Assembly (NCBI GenBank): GCA_900553525.1 | Contig: USDZ01000110.1 | Span: forward strand, 1-6,022 | DNA: 6,022 nucleotides | Direction of reading: 5' to 3' | From: an uncultured Oscillospiraceae bacterium | GTDB taxonomy: Bacteria > Bacillota > Clostridia > Oscillospirales > Acutalibacteraceae | In this document: positions 1-5,451 of the stretch, in pieces | Layout of the letters: each line of letters starts with the position of its first letter | How positions within the stretch are numbered: position 1 is the stretch's first letter | The notes under the pieces: generated by a model | What the model saw: only the letters and a program-made list of their open reading frames with translations | Databases searched by the model: none | What the model was told of the DNA's origin: nothing | Position numbers and translations under genes: made by a program

Positions 1-79
1 CTCCTGTACGGGATGCCCTGAACCGGCTCCCGTCCCCTTTTCTCCCGACGGGCTCTCTCCCCGCGGCTGAGAAAAGGCG

Positions 80-1489
80 TCAGCCTGTTCGCAGACGGAG
101 GCCCTTGGGGTAACGATTCTTCAGCCTTCCGCCGGAGACCTTGCCGAATCCGGTCACGACGCCTTCGACGGCCACCGCCGTCCAGCCCGCCTCTCCGGAG
201 GCCTCGATTTCCTCCCCTTTTAAAAAGGCCGTCAGCCGGGGATCGGTCCGCCCGAGATTGAGGATCCGCCGGCAGTCCTCCGCCCTCGCGGCCATAAACA
301 GCGCGTGGCAAGGCTCGAGCCGGATCCCCCCGCGCCCGGTTTCCCGGATCTCCGCCGCCGCACATCCGGCCCCGAGAATGGGAATCCCCCGGCTGTCCGG
401 CAGGGCAAAGGGAAGCAGGCGAACGGTGTTTCCAAACCGGCAAAAGATGCCTTCCGGCGGATCAAAAAAACACTCCTCGTATAATTTTTGCGCTTCTAAA
501 CAAATAGTATCGAATTTTGCCGCCGGAGGCCCCCCCTCGGGCGGCGATTCTCCTTTTTTCCGAAACAGCGCCAAAAAGTGCCCTTCTCCTCCGTCCTGGG
601 GCAGGATCCGCCGGCAGCGTTCATAGGGGAGCCCGGCAGGGGCGGCGTCTTCGCCCGGAAGAGAGAAGGCGGCGACCGCCTCCGCGGAAAAGGCGGGGCG
701 TCCGAAGCCCGTCTCCCCTGTCTCCACCAGTTCGAAATCCGGCTGTTCAAGCAGAAAGGCGCCGACTGTCCTTTCGTTCTCCTCGGGCGCGAAGGTACAG
801 GTGGAGTACAGCAGCCGTCCCCCCGGGCGGACAAGGCGGGCGGCGCTGCGCAGAATGTTCCGCTGCCGCCGGGCGCACATAGCCACGGCGGCGGGGCTCC
901 ACTGTTCCAGGGCGGCGGGTTCTTTGCGGAACATCCCCTCGCCCGAGCAGGGCGCGTCCACCAGAACCCCGTCGAACCGCGGACCCAGCCGGTCCGCGAG
1001 GACGGCGGGATCCGCCTGGGAAACAACGGCGTTCCGGACGCCGCACCGTTCGAGGTTCTGCTGAAGAATCGGCGCCCGGGCGCGGACCGCCTCATTCGCC
1101 CAAAGCATCCCCTGTCCCCGGAGCGCCGCGCCGATGGCGGTGGCCTTGCCGCCGGGGGCGGCGCAGAGATCCAGGATGGCTTCGCCCGGCCGGGGGGCCA
1201 GAACTGTGACCGGCGCCATCGCAGATGGTTCCTGCATATAATACCCGCCCGCGTGGTGCAGGGGATCGGCGCCCGCTTTCCATTCCCCATGCAGGAGGTA
1301 ACCGTCGGGGGAAAAGGGAACGGGGGTCAGAGGAAGAGGGAAATGCTCCAAAAGGGCCTCCGCCGTACATTTGAGCGTGTTGACCCGCAGCCCGCGCCGG
1401 GCCGGGCCGTCCAGGGCCGCGTAAAACGCGGCGGCCTCCTCTCCCAGGAGAACCTCCATCCGCCGCCGGAATTCATCCGGAAGCCGCAT
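80..1489 (-). CDS. rsmF: 16S rRNA (cytosine-C5) methyltransferase, RsmF/YebU type
   Basis: SAM-dependent RNA m5C methyltransferase of the RsmB/NOP2/Sun family, cytosolic; E. coli RsmF modifies C1407 of 16S rRNA. Numbered from the start chosen here (469 aa): YMQEPSAM at about 85-91, the SAM-binding motif LCAAPGGKA at about 108-116, APCSGEGMF at 179-187 with the product-release cysteine C181, and STCTF at 229-233 with the catalytic cysteine C231. The last 60 or so residues (LNLGRTDPR... to ...NRYPKGLR) match the PUA-like tail of RsmF rather than RsmB. An upstream in-frame ATG at 1525 is rejected because it lies inside the -10 box. The ATG at 1489 has GGGGGAG six bases upstream (1496-1502), whereas the ATG at 1495 touches that site. 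The family is clear; the exact target cytosine is inferred, since Gram-positive homologues differ in which C of the 1400-1407 region they methylate. It is transcribed divergently from the aldehyde-type operon and there is no sign of a functional link. Confidence 0.95.
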   Translation of the reverse strand: MRLPDEFRRRMEVLLGEEAAAFYAALDGPARRGLRVNTLKCTAEALLEHFPLPLTPVPFSPDGYLLHGEWKAGADPLHHAGGYYMQEPSAMAPVTVLAPRPGEAILDLCAAPGGKATAIGAALRGQGMLWANEAVRARAPILQQNLERCGVRNAVVSQADPAVLADRLGPRFDGVLVDAPCSGEGMFRKEPAALEQWSPAAVAMCARRQRNILRSAARLVRPGGRLLYSTCTFAPEENERTVGAFLLEQPDFELVETGETGFGRPAFSAEAVAAFSLPGEDAAPAGLPYERCRRILPQDGGEGHFLALFRKKGESPPEGGPPAAKFDTICLEAQKLYEECFFDPPEGIFCRFGNTVRLLPFALPDSRGIPILGAGCAAAEIRETGRGGIRLEPCHALFMAARAEDCRRILNLGRTDPRLTAFLKGEEIEASGEAGWTAVAVEGVVTGFGKVSGGRLKNRYPKGLRLRTG

Positions 1490-1495
1490 CGCCAT

Positions 1496-1502
1496 CTCCC
1501 CC
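1496..1502 (-). promoter_or_regulatory. rsmF ribosome binding site (decides the start)
   Basis: Reads GGGGGAG on the minus strand, six bases before the ATG at 1489-1487. The nearby ATG at 1495-1493 directly abuts it and could not use it, so translation should begin at the MRLPDEF methionine. Confidence 0.75.
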
Positions 1503-1523
1503 TTTTTCTCTGATATCCCTTCC

Positions 1524-1553
1524 ATTATAGGGAAAAGGGCCCAGCCCTGTCAA
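1524..1553 (-). promoter_or_regulatory. rsmF promoter, sigma-70/sigma-A consensus
   Basis: On the minus strand, TTGACA (1553-1548) is followed by an 18-base spacer and a perfect TATAAT (1529-1524). Transcription would start near 1517, leaving a leader of about 28 bases that contains the ribosome binding site. The spacer holds the inverted repeat AGGGC-CCA-GCCCT (1536-1548), which may be incidental or a small operator. Both hexamers match consensus exactly, so constitutive, fairly strong expression is expected. Confidence 0.85.
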
Positions 1554-1573
1554 TGAGGGGCCCGGCTTCCGGC

Positions 1574-1601
1574 AAGGCCCGGTGTCCTGCACCGGGCTTT
1601 T
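1574..1601 (+). terminator. Rho-independent terminator-like hairpin between divergent promoters
   Basis: A perfect 8-bp stem, GCCCGGTG (1577-1584) and CACCGGGC (1590-1597), closes a five-base loop TCCTG and is followed by TTTT (1598-1601). The preceding AAG can extend the pairing into the U run. The U run lies on the plus-strand side only, so it would stop rightward transcripts. No rightward gene lies upstream in the window, so it may block transcription antisense to rsmF from running into the operon, or be left from a lost gene. Confidence 0.6.
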
Positions 1602-1627
1602 CACCGGTCCCTTTTCTTCCAGATTTG

Positions 1628-1646
1628 AAAAAATTGGAAATTTTTT
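1628..1646. repeat. A/T-rich inverted repeat, possible UP element
   Basis: AAAAAATT (1628-1635) and AATTTTTT (1639-1646) are perfect inverted arms around GGA. The tract ends ten bases upstream of the -35 box at 1657 in otherwise GC-rich DNA. Phased A and T tracts in that position are typical of UP elements bound by the RNA polymerase alpha subunit; that role is inferred. Confidence 0.5.
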
Positions 1647-1656
1647 GAAAAGGGCC

Positions 1657-1687
1657 TTGACTTGGAGTCGACTCCAGGGTTTATACT
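1657..1687 (+). promoter_or_regulatory. MerR-type promoter with palindromic operator in a 19-base spacer
   Basis: The -35 box TTGACT (1657-1662) and the -10 box TATACT (1682-1687) are 19 bases apart, longer than the 17 favoured by sigma-A. The spacer contains a perfect 14-base palindrome, TGGAGTCGACTCCA (1663-1676). A long spacer filled by a dyad is the known signature of promoters activated by MerR-family proteins, which untwist the DNA to realign the two boxes. The likely regulator is the MerR protein encoded at 3126-3512 in the same operon. Transcription should start near 1694, a short distance before the flavodoxin ribosome binding site. Boxes, spacing and palindrome are seen directly; the pairing with that regulator is inferred. 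Confidence 0.85.
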
Positions 1688-1711
1688 AGCCTTCGGAAAG
1701 GGGGTGAGCGT

Positions 1712-2245
1712 ATGGACCGCAGCAGGCAAATCCCTCTTGTGGCGTATTTCTCCCATACGGGACAGAATTATGTCGGGGGAGCCATCCTGGATTTGCCGAT
1801 AGGAAACACCGCGAGGATCGCTAAACAAATCGCGGATGAAACCGGAGCCGATCTTCTGGAGCTCAAAGCCGTCCGGGAATATCCTTTCGCGTATGAAGAG
1901 TGTACGGCCACGGCGAAGGCAGAACTTAGAGCAAACTCAAGGCCGGAACTGGTCGAAATCCCGGACATCGGTGGGTATGAGGCGATTTTTCTGGGATATC
2001 CCAACTGGTGGGGCACCATGCCGATGCCGGTATGGACCTTTTTGGAAGCCCATGATTTTACCGGAAAGACCATCTATCCCTTCTGCACCCATGAGGGCAG
2101 CGGGATGGGGAACAGCGAGCGGGATCTCAAGCGCCTCTGCCCCACGGCCAGGATTGAAAAAGGGCTGGCCGTCCGCGGCTCGGAAGCCAAAGATGCGGAA
2201 AAGGCCGTTCGGGCCTGGATAGAATCCATAAACAGGAGGTCATAA
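1712..2245 (+). CDS. Flavodoxin-family protein (Flavodoxin_4 type)
   Basis: Small FMN-binding electron carrier or quinone/nitro-type reductase of the flavodoxin fold, 177 aa, cytosolic, no signal peptide. The N-terminal strand leads into YFSHTGQNYVGG (about 12-23) and then GNTARIAKQIADETGADL (31-48). The phosphate-binding loop is therefore split by a short insertion, as is usual in this subfamily. YPNWWGTMPMPV (96-107) and PFCTHEGSGMGNS (123-135) are the other hallmarks of the group and lie where the isoalloxazine ring binds. AAGGGGGTGA (1698-1707) precedes the ATG. It is the first gene behind the MerR-type promoter. Its last codons contain AGGAGG (2234-2239), and only one base separates its stop from the next ATG, so it is probably translationally coupled to the aldo/keto reductase. 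The physiological electron partner cannot be told from sequence. Confidence 0.92.
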   Translation: MDRSRQIPLVAYFSHTGQNYVGGAILDLPIGNTARIAKQIADETGADLLELKAVREYPFAYEECTATAKAELRANSRPELVEIPDIGGYEAIFLGYPNWWGTMPMPVWTFLEAHDFTGKTIYPFCTHEGSGMGNSERDLKRLCPTARIEKGLAVRGSEAKDAEKAVRAWIESINRRS

Positions 2246-2246
2246 C

Positions 2247-3086
2247 ATGGAATTCGTCACACTGAACAACGGGGTCAAAATGCCGATCCTCGGATACGGC
2301 GTGTATCAGGTGGAGCCGGCGGAATGCGAGCGCTGCGTGCGGGACGCGATCGACGTCGGTTATCGGTCCATCGACACGGCGCAGGCGTATCACAATGAGG
2401 AAGGGGTGGGCGAAGCGGTCGCCAAATGCGGCGTCCCCCGCGAGGACCTGTTCATCACCACCAAGGTTTGGATCTCCAACGGCGGCTATGAAAACGCCAA
2501 AGCCTCCATCGAGGAATCCCTGCGCCGGCTGAAGACCGATTATATCGACCTGTTGCTCGTCCACCAGCCTTTCAACGACTACTACGGCACCTACCGCGCC
2601 ATGGAAGAGGCCTACAAGGCGGGGAAGCTCCGCGCCATCGGCGTCTCCAATTTTTATCCGGACCGGCTGGTGGATCTGTGCCGGTTTGTGGAAGTCACCC
2701 CCGCGGTCAATCAGGTGGAGACCCACCCCTTCATGCAGCAGACCGCCGCCCATGAGATCATGAAAAAATACGGGGTTCAGCATGAATCCTGGGGGCCTTT
2801 TGCCGAGGGCCGGCGGGATATGTTCAACAACCCGGTCCTCCGGGAGATCGGCGGCCGGCACGGCAAAACCGTCGCGCAGACCATCCTCCGCTTTTTGATC
2901 CAGAGCGATGTGGTCGTCATCCCCAAATCGGTCCGCAAAGACCGGATGGCCGAGAACTTCGATGTGTTCGACTTCGCGCTCACCGACGCGGAAATGGCGG
3001 CTGTGCGGGCGCTCGATGAAGGCGCCAGCGCTTTCTTCTCCCACTACGATCCCGCCACGGTGGAATTCCTGACCTCCCTTGCCTGA
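2247..3086 (+). CDS. Aldo/keto reductase
   Basis: NAD(P)H-dependent reductase of aldehydes and ketones, (beta/alpha)8 barrel, 279 aa, normal length for the small bacterial AKR (2,5-diketogluconate/glyoxal reductase-like) group. The catalytic tetrad is complete: Asp43 and Tyr48 in DTAQAYHNEEGVGEA, Lys73 in TTKVW and His106 in LLVHQPF. Other AKR signatures are GVSNF (132-136), NQVETHPF (155-162) and the cofactor segment IPKSVRKDRMAENFDVFDF (225-243), whose Lys-Ser and Arg residues usually hold the 2'-phosphate of NADPH. The loop reading ESWGPFAEGR (180-189) replaces the commoner YSPLGRG, a variant also seen in other Firmicute AKRs. The start is set by AGGAGG seven bases before the ATG, inside the end of the flavodoxin gene. 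In this operon it probably reduces small reactive carbonyls; the natural substrate is unknown. Confidence 0.95.
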   Translation: MEFVTLNNGVKMPILGYGVYQVEPAECERCVRDAIDVGYRSIDTAQAYHNEEGVGEAVAKCGVPREDLFITTKVWISNGGYENAKASIEESLRRLKTDYIDLLLVHQPFNDYYGTYRAMEEAYKAGKLRAIGVSNFYPDRLVDLCRFVEVTPAVNQVETHPFMQQTAAHEIMKKYGVQHESWGPFAEGRRDMFNNPVLREIGGRHGKTVAQTILRFLIQSDVVVIPKSVRKDRMAENFDVFDFALTDAEMAAVRALDEGASAFFSHYDPATVEFLTSLA

Positions 3087-3125
3087 GCCGTCCGGCAGAG
3101 GCAGGGGCCTGAAGGAGGCCGGAAT

Positions 3126-3512
3126 ATGACCATCAAGGAAGTCGGTGAAAAATACGGGATCAGCCAGGACACCCTCCGGTACTATGAGCGGGTGGGGATG
3201 ATCCCGGCCGTCACCCGTACCCCCGGCGGGATCCGGGACTATCAGGAGAGCGATTTGAAATGGGTGGAACTGGCCGGATGCATGCGGAGCGCGGGGCTCC
3301 CGGTCGAGGCCATCATCGAATATGTCAAACTGTATCAGGAGGGGGATTCCACCATTCCCGCGCGGCTGCAACTGCTGGTGGAACAAAGGGAAAATCTGCT
3401 TGAACAACGGCGGCGGATCGACGCGACGCTCGACCGGCTCAATTACAAGATCGCCCGGTATGAGATCGCGGCCGAGACCGGCCGGCTGACCTGGGACAAC
3501 CCCGATACATGA
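3126..3512 (+). CDS. MerR-family transcriptional regulator, AdhR/NmlR-like
   Basis: DNA-binding activator of 128 aa, the short size of MerR proteins lacking a large ligand domain. Residues 1-20 form the helix-turn-helix (TIKEVGEKYGISQDTLRYYE), followed by the wing GMIPAVTRTPGGIRDY and helices up to about 70. A long dimerisation helix, about 78-115 (LQLLVEQRENLLEQRRRIDA and beyond), is rich in heptad-like Leu/Ile. The only cysteine is C52 in LAGCMRSAGLPVEAI. B. subtilis AdhR, which responds to formaldehyde and methylglyoxal, needs a cysteine at this place, and NmlR proteins have one in the equivalent helix. It lacks the multi-cysteine metal sites of MerR, CueR and ZntR. AAGGAGG (3112-3118) sits seven bases before the ATG. 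It is the third gene of the operon whose promoter carries the MerR-type palindrome, so it likely activates its own transcription. Family certain; inducer class inferred. Confidence 0.93.
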   Translation: MTIKEVGEKYGISQDTLRYYERVGMIPAVTRTPGGIRDYQESDLKWVELAGCMRSAGLPVEAIIEYVKLYQEGDSTIPARLQLLVEQRENLLEQRRRIDATLDRLNYKIARYEIAAETGRLTWDNPDT

Positions 3513-3530
3513 CCAAACTCGATAAAAATT

Positions 3531-3536
3531 AGGAGG
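3531..3536 (+). promoter_or_regulatory. Ribosome binding site deciding the alcohol dehydrogenase start
   Basis: AGGAGG lies nine bases before the ATG at 3546. A GTG at 3540 is also in frame but only three bases away, too close, and an ATG at 3538 is followed at once by TGA. The ATG at 3546 gives the family's usual start, MLGNFVYSNPT. Confidence 0.75.
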
Positions 3537-3545
3537 AATGTGACC

Positions 3546-4715
3546 ATGCTGGGCAATTTCGTGTATTCCAACCCCACCAGGCTGTATTTCGGCGAAAACG
3601 CGCTGGACTCTCTGGGCGGGGAACTGGCGCATTATGGAAAGACCGTGATGCTGGTGTACGGCGGCGGCTCCATCAAGAAAAACGGGATTTATGACCGGGT
3701 GGTGGAGATCCTCAAGTCCGCCGGCAAGGAGATCGTGGAGGACGGGGGCGTAATGCCCAACCCCACCGTCGACAAACTCTACGAGGGATGCAGAAGGGCG
3801 AAAGAAGGAAATGTGGATCTGATTCTGGCCGTCGGCGGCGGTTCGGTCTGCGATTACGCGAAGGCGGTCTCGGTTTCCACCTATTGCGACGAGGATCCGT
3901 GGGATAAATACTTCCTCCGCATGGAGGATGTGGATAACCGGATCCTCCCGGTCGGCTGCGTGCTGACCATGGTCGGCACCGGCTCGGAGATGAACGGCGG
4001 CTCGGTGATCACCCATCCCCGGCAGAAACGGAAGATCGGCCACGTCTTCGGCGACAACGTGTTTCCGAAATTCTCCATCCTCAACCCCACCTTTACCTTC
4101 ACCCTGCCCCCCTATCAGATGACGGCGGGTTTCTTCGACATCATGTCCCACATTTTGGAACAATACTTTTCCGGCGAGGACGACAACACCTCCGATTATA
4201 TCATGGAGGGCCTGCTCCATTCCCTGATCCACAGCTCTCGGATCGCGGTGAAAAACCCCACCGATTATGAGGCGCGCAGCAACATCATGTGGATCGCCAC
4301 CTGGGCGCTCAACACCCTGGTGGCCAAGGGCAAGTCCACCGACTGGATGGTCCATATGATCGGGCAGTCCATCGGCGCGTATACCGACGCTACCCACGGC
4401 ATGACCCTGGCCGCTGTCTCCCTCCCGTATTACCGGCATATTCTGCCCTACGGCCTGCAAAAGTTCAAACGGTACGCCGTCCATGTGTGGGGCGTCTCCC
4501 CGGACGGAAAGACCGACGAGGAGACCGCCCGGGAAGGGCTTGACCGCATGGAGGCGTATATGCGGGAGATCGGCCTGGTGATGAACAGCCGGGATCTCGG
4601 CGTCACCGACGAGATGCTGGACGGAATCGCGGACGGCACCATCCTCATGACCGGGGGCTATAAGACCCTGTCCCATGAGGAGATCGTCGATATTTTGAAA
4701 GAAAGCATGAAGTAA
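3546..4715 (+). CDS. Iron-containing alcohol dehydrogenase, BdhA/YqhD type
   Basis: Group III metal-dependent alcohol dehydrogenase, 389 aa, the usual length for butanol dehydrogenase/YqhD proteins; interconverts aldehydes and alcohols with NAD(P)H in the cytosol. The N-terminal Rossmann-like half shows LVYGGGSIKKNG (about 37-48), whose GGGS loop resembles the NADPH-binding loop of YqhD, and AVGGGSVCDYAKAV (about 95-108). TMVGTGSEMNGGSVIT (141-156) is the family signature. The C-terminal helical half carries the metal ligands Asp198 and His202 in AGFFDIMSHILEQYF, plus His270 and His284 in VHMIGQSIGAYTDATHGMT. All four ligands are present, so an active enzyme is expected. It closes the operon behind the MerR gene, and a 36-base palindrome follows its stop. 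Probable role: aldehyde detoxification by reduction. A fermentative butanol/ethanol role is the alternative, but the MerR-type control favours detoxification. Confidence 0.95.
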   Translation: MLGNFVYSNPTRLYFGENALDSLGGELAHYGKTVMLVYGGGSIKKNGIYDRVVEILKSAGKEIVEDGGVMPNPTVDKLYEGCRRAKEGNVDLILAVGGGSVCDYAKAVSVSTYCDEDPWDKYFLRMEDVDNRILPVGCVLTMVGTGSEMNGGSVITHPRQKRKIGHVFGDNVFPKFSILNPTFTFTLPPYQMTAGFFDIMSHILEQYFSGEDDNTSDYIMEGLLHSLIHSSRIAVKNPTDYEARSNIMWIATWALNTLVAKGKSTDWMVHMIGQSIGAYTDATHGMTLAAVSLPYYRHILPYGLQKFKRYAVHVWGVSPDGKTDEETAREGLDRMEAYMREIGLVMNSRDLGVTDEMLDGIADGTILMTGGYKTLSHEEIVDILKESMK

Positions 4716-4719
4716 GACC

Positions 4720-4755
4720 AGGCGCTGCGGGACAAGGCCTTGTCCCGCAGCGCCT
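4720..4755 (+). terminator. Perfect 36-base palindrome after the operon (probable transcript 3' end)
   Basis: Bases 4720-4737 and 4738-4755 are exact reverse complements, giving a 16-bp GC-rich stem around a GGCC loop, starting five bases after the adh stop codon. No T run follows on either strand, so it is not a textbook intrinsic terminator. It could be a terminator of the U-poor kind, a block to 3' exonucleases, or a DNA-level protein site. Confidence 0.6.
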
Positions 4756-4770
4756 ATCCCGGTGCGCAAA

Positions 4771-4783
4771 TGGCAGACAAAAA
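4771..4783 (+). repeat. 13-base direct repeat, copy 1
   Basis: TGGCAGACAAAAA, identical to bases 4923-4935, 152 bases apart. The match stops exactly at 13 bases on both sides. This copy sits just past the end-of-operon palindrome. Confidence 0.55.
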
Positions 4784-4816
4784 TATCGGCGTCTCCCTCT
4801 CCGCCGCCAGCGCCGG

Positions 4817-4878
4817 TATCTTATCTGGACTATGGAACGCCCCGCCGCCGGAGGGCAATTATCCTCCTCGATAAGATA
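4817..4878. repeat. Nested inverted repeat upstream of the -35 box
   Basis: TATCTTATC (4817-4825) pairs with GATAAGATA (4870-4878). Inside it, GGAGG (4850-4854) pairs with CCTCC (4863-4867) around a short A/T-rich loop. The right outer arm ends four bases before the TTGACA at 4883. It may be an operator for the downstream gene or a folded RNA in transcripts reading through from the operon; neither is shown. Confidence 0.45.
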
Positions 4879-4882
4879 ATGT

Positions 4883-4911
4883 TTGACATTTGTTATGCTG
4901 TCGTATAGAAT
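4883..4911 (+). promoter_or_regulatory. Sigma-A promoter for the zinc-finger/HTH gene
   Basis: TTGACA (4883-4888), a 17-base spacer and TAGAAT (4906-4911), in an A/T-rich stretch unlike the surrounding GC-rich sequence. Start of transcription near 4918 would give a leader of about 36 bases that contains the second copy of the 13-base repeat and the GGGGG ribosome binding site. TATAGA at 4904 is a second possible -10 but leaves only 15 bases. Confidence 0.7.
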
Positions 4912-4922
4912 GTTATTATTAG

Positions 4923-4935
4923 TGGCAGACAAAAA
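4923..4935 (+). repeat. 13-base direct repeat, copy 2 (in the 5' leader)
   Basis: TGGCAGACAAAAA, the second copy of 4771-4783. It lies just downstream of the predicted transcription start, a place where a bound repressor would block transcription; its A run merges into the ribosome binding site AAGGGGG. Confidence 0.55.
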
Positions 4936-4953
4936 AGGGGGATTCTAAATTCT

Positions 4954-5451
4954 ATGAGAAATAAAAAAAGCCTGTTGGACACGGCGACCTATGAGGAACT
5001 CCGGTGGGGATATCGGGAGGACCCGGCAACCGGCTCCTTCACCTGTATCTGCTGCGGCAAAACCTTTGAATCGGGGGAAGTGTATCCATTCGGGAACCGG
5101 TATTTCGACGCGGCACGGGCGATCCGCCTCCATCTGGAAGCCGAACACCCCGACCGTTTTGAGCGGTTGCTCCGCGAGGAAATCCTGTACAATCCCCTGA
5201 ACGAAAACCAGAAGAACTGCCTTTCCCTTTTTCAGCAGGGCTTGTCTGTCGCGGAGATCGCGCAGAAGCTCTCGCTTTCCCTCCAGACCGTGCGGCAGTA
5301 CAAATTCAATTTTCGGAAACGGGCCAAGCAGGCCCGCCTCTATCTCGCCCTGTATGAAATGGCGATCGGCGGGAAACCTTCGCGTCGGGGGAGGAAACCT
5401 TCCTCTGCCCCTTCGGCGCGCAAGGCTGGAGAAGACCCTGTGACAGACTAG
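4954..5451 (+). CDS. Zinc-finger/LuxR-type HTH regulator, truncated (DUF2087-type protein lacking its C-terminus)
   Basis: 165 aa. The N-terminal part (about 28-65) has Cys31-x2-Cys34 (CICCGKTF) and His60-x4-His65 (RLHLEAEH), a zinc-finger-like arrangement. Residues 82-126 (LNENQKNCLSLFQQGLS, then VAEIAQKLSLSLQTVRQYKF) form a LuxR/sigma-4-like helix-turn-helix, followed by a basic helix RKRAKQARLYLALYEM. From my knowledge of the family, this zinc-finger plus HTH block is normally followed by a DUF2087 domain in proteins of about 240-260 aa. Here translation ends at TAG (5449-5451), yet the same frame continues with recognisable DUF2087 residues, so the gene looks broken. The tail after about 140 is Ser/Arg/Lys-rich and unstructured. 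The ATG has GGGGG twelve bases upstream, a rather long gap. A shortened DNA-binding protein could still be made; its targets are unknown. Confidence 0.8.
   Translation: MRNKKSLLDTATYEELRWGYREDPATGSFTCICCGKTFESGEVYPFGNRYFDAARAIRLHLEAEHPDRFERLLREEILYNPLNENQKNCLSLFQQGLSVAEIAQKLSLSLQTVRQYKFNFRKRAKQARLYLALYEMAIGGKPSRRGRKPSSAPSARKAGEDPVTD

Noticed and set aside
1..79. Possible terminator downstream of rsmF (CCCGTC at 29-34 with GACGGG at 47-52)
   Set aside because: Only a 6-bp stem with a 12-base loop and no T run on the minus strand; too weak to call. An AGGAG on the minus strand at 1-5 may belong to a gene beyond the window, but nothing more can be seen.
496..1290. 264-codon minus-strand open frame in a second frame of rsmF
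   Set aside because: Pro/Arg/Ser-rich shadow of the true frame; no motif, no ribosome binding site.
578..1513. 311-codon plus-strand open frame inside rsmF
   Set aside because: Low-complexity Gly/Arg/Pro-rich translation with no domain; the opposite strand encodes a full RsmF with all catalytic motifs.
3087..3125. Possible separate promoter for the MerR gene in the 39-base gap after the aldo/keto reductase
   Set aside because: The gap is GC-rich with no -35 or -10 resemblance; it contains only the AAGGAGG ribosome binding site, so the gene is read as part of the operon.
2127..4769. Very long open frame (880 codons) on the minus strand opposite the aldo/keto reductase, MerR and alcohol dehydrogenase genes
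   Set aside because: It is a mirror of GC-rich coding DNA: the product is rich in His, Gly, Pro and Asp with no recognisable domain, it runs through the end-of-operon palindrome, and the plus strand encodes three complete known families.
4784..4922. Small mobile element (MITE-like) bounded by the 13-base direct repeats
   Set aside because: The repeats are too long for a usual target duplication, no terminal inverted repeats sit next to them, and the interval holds the functional-looking promoter of the next gene. Kept only as a repeat observation.
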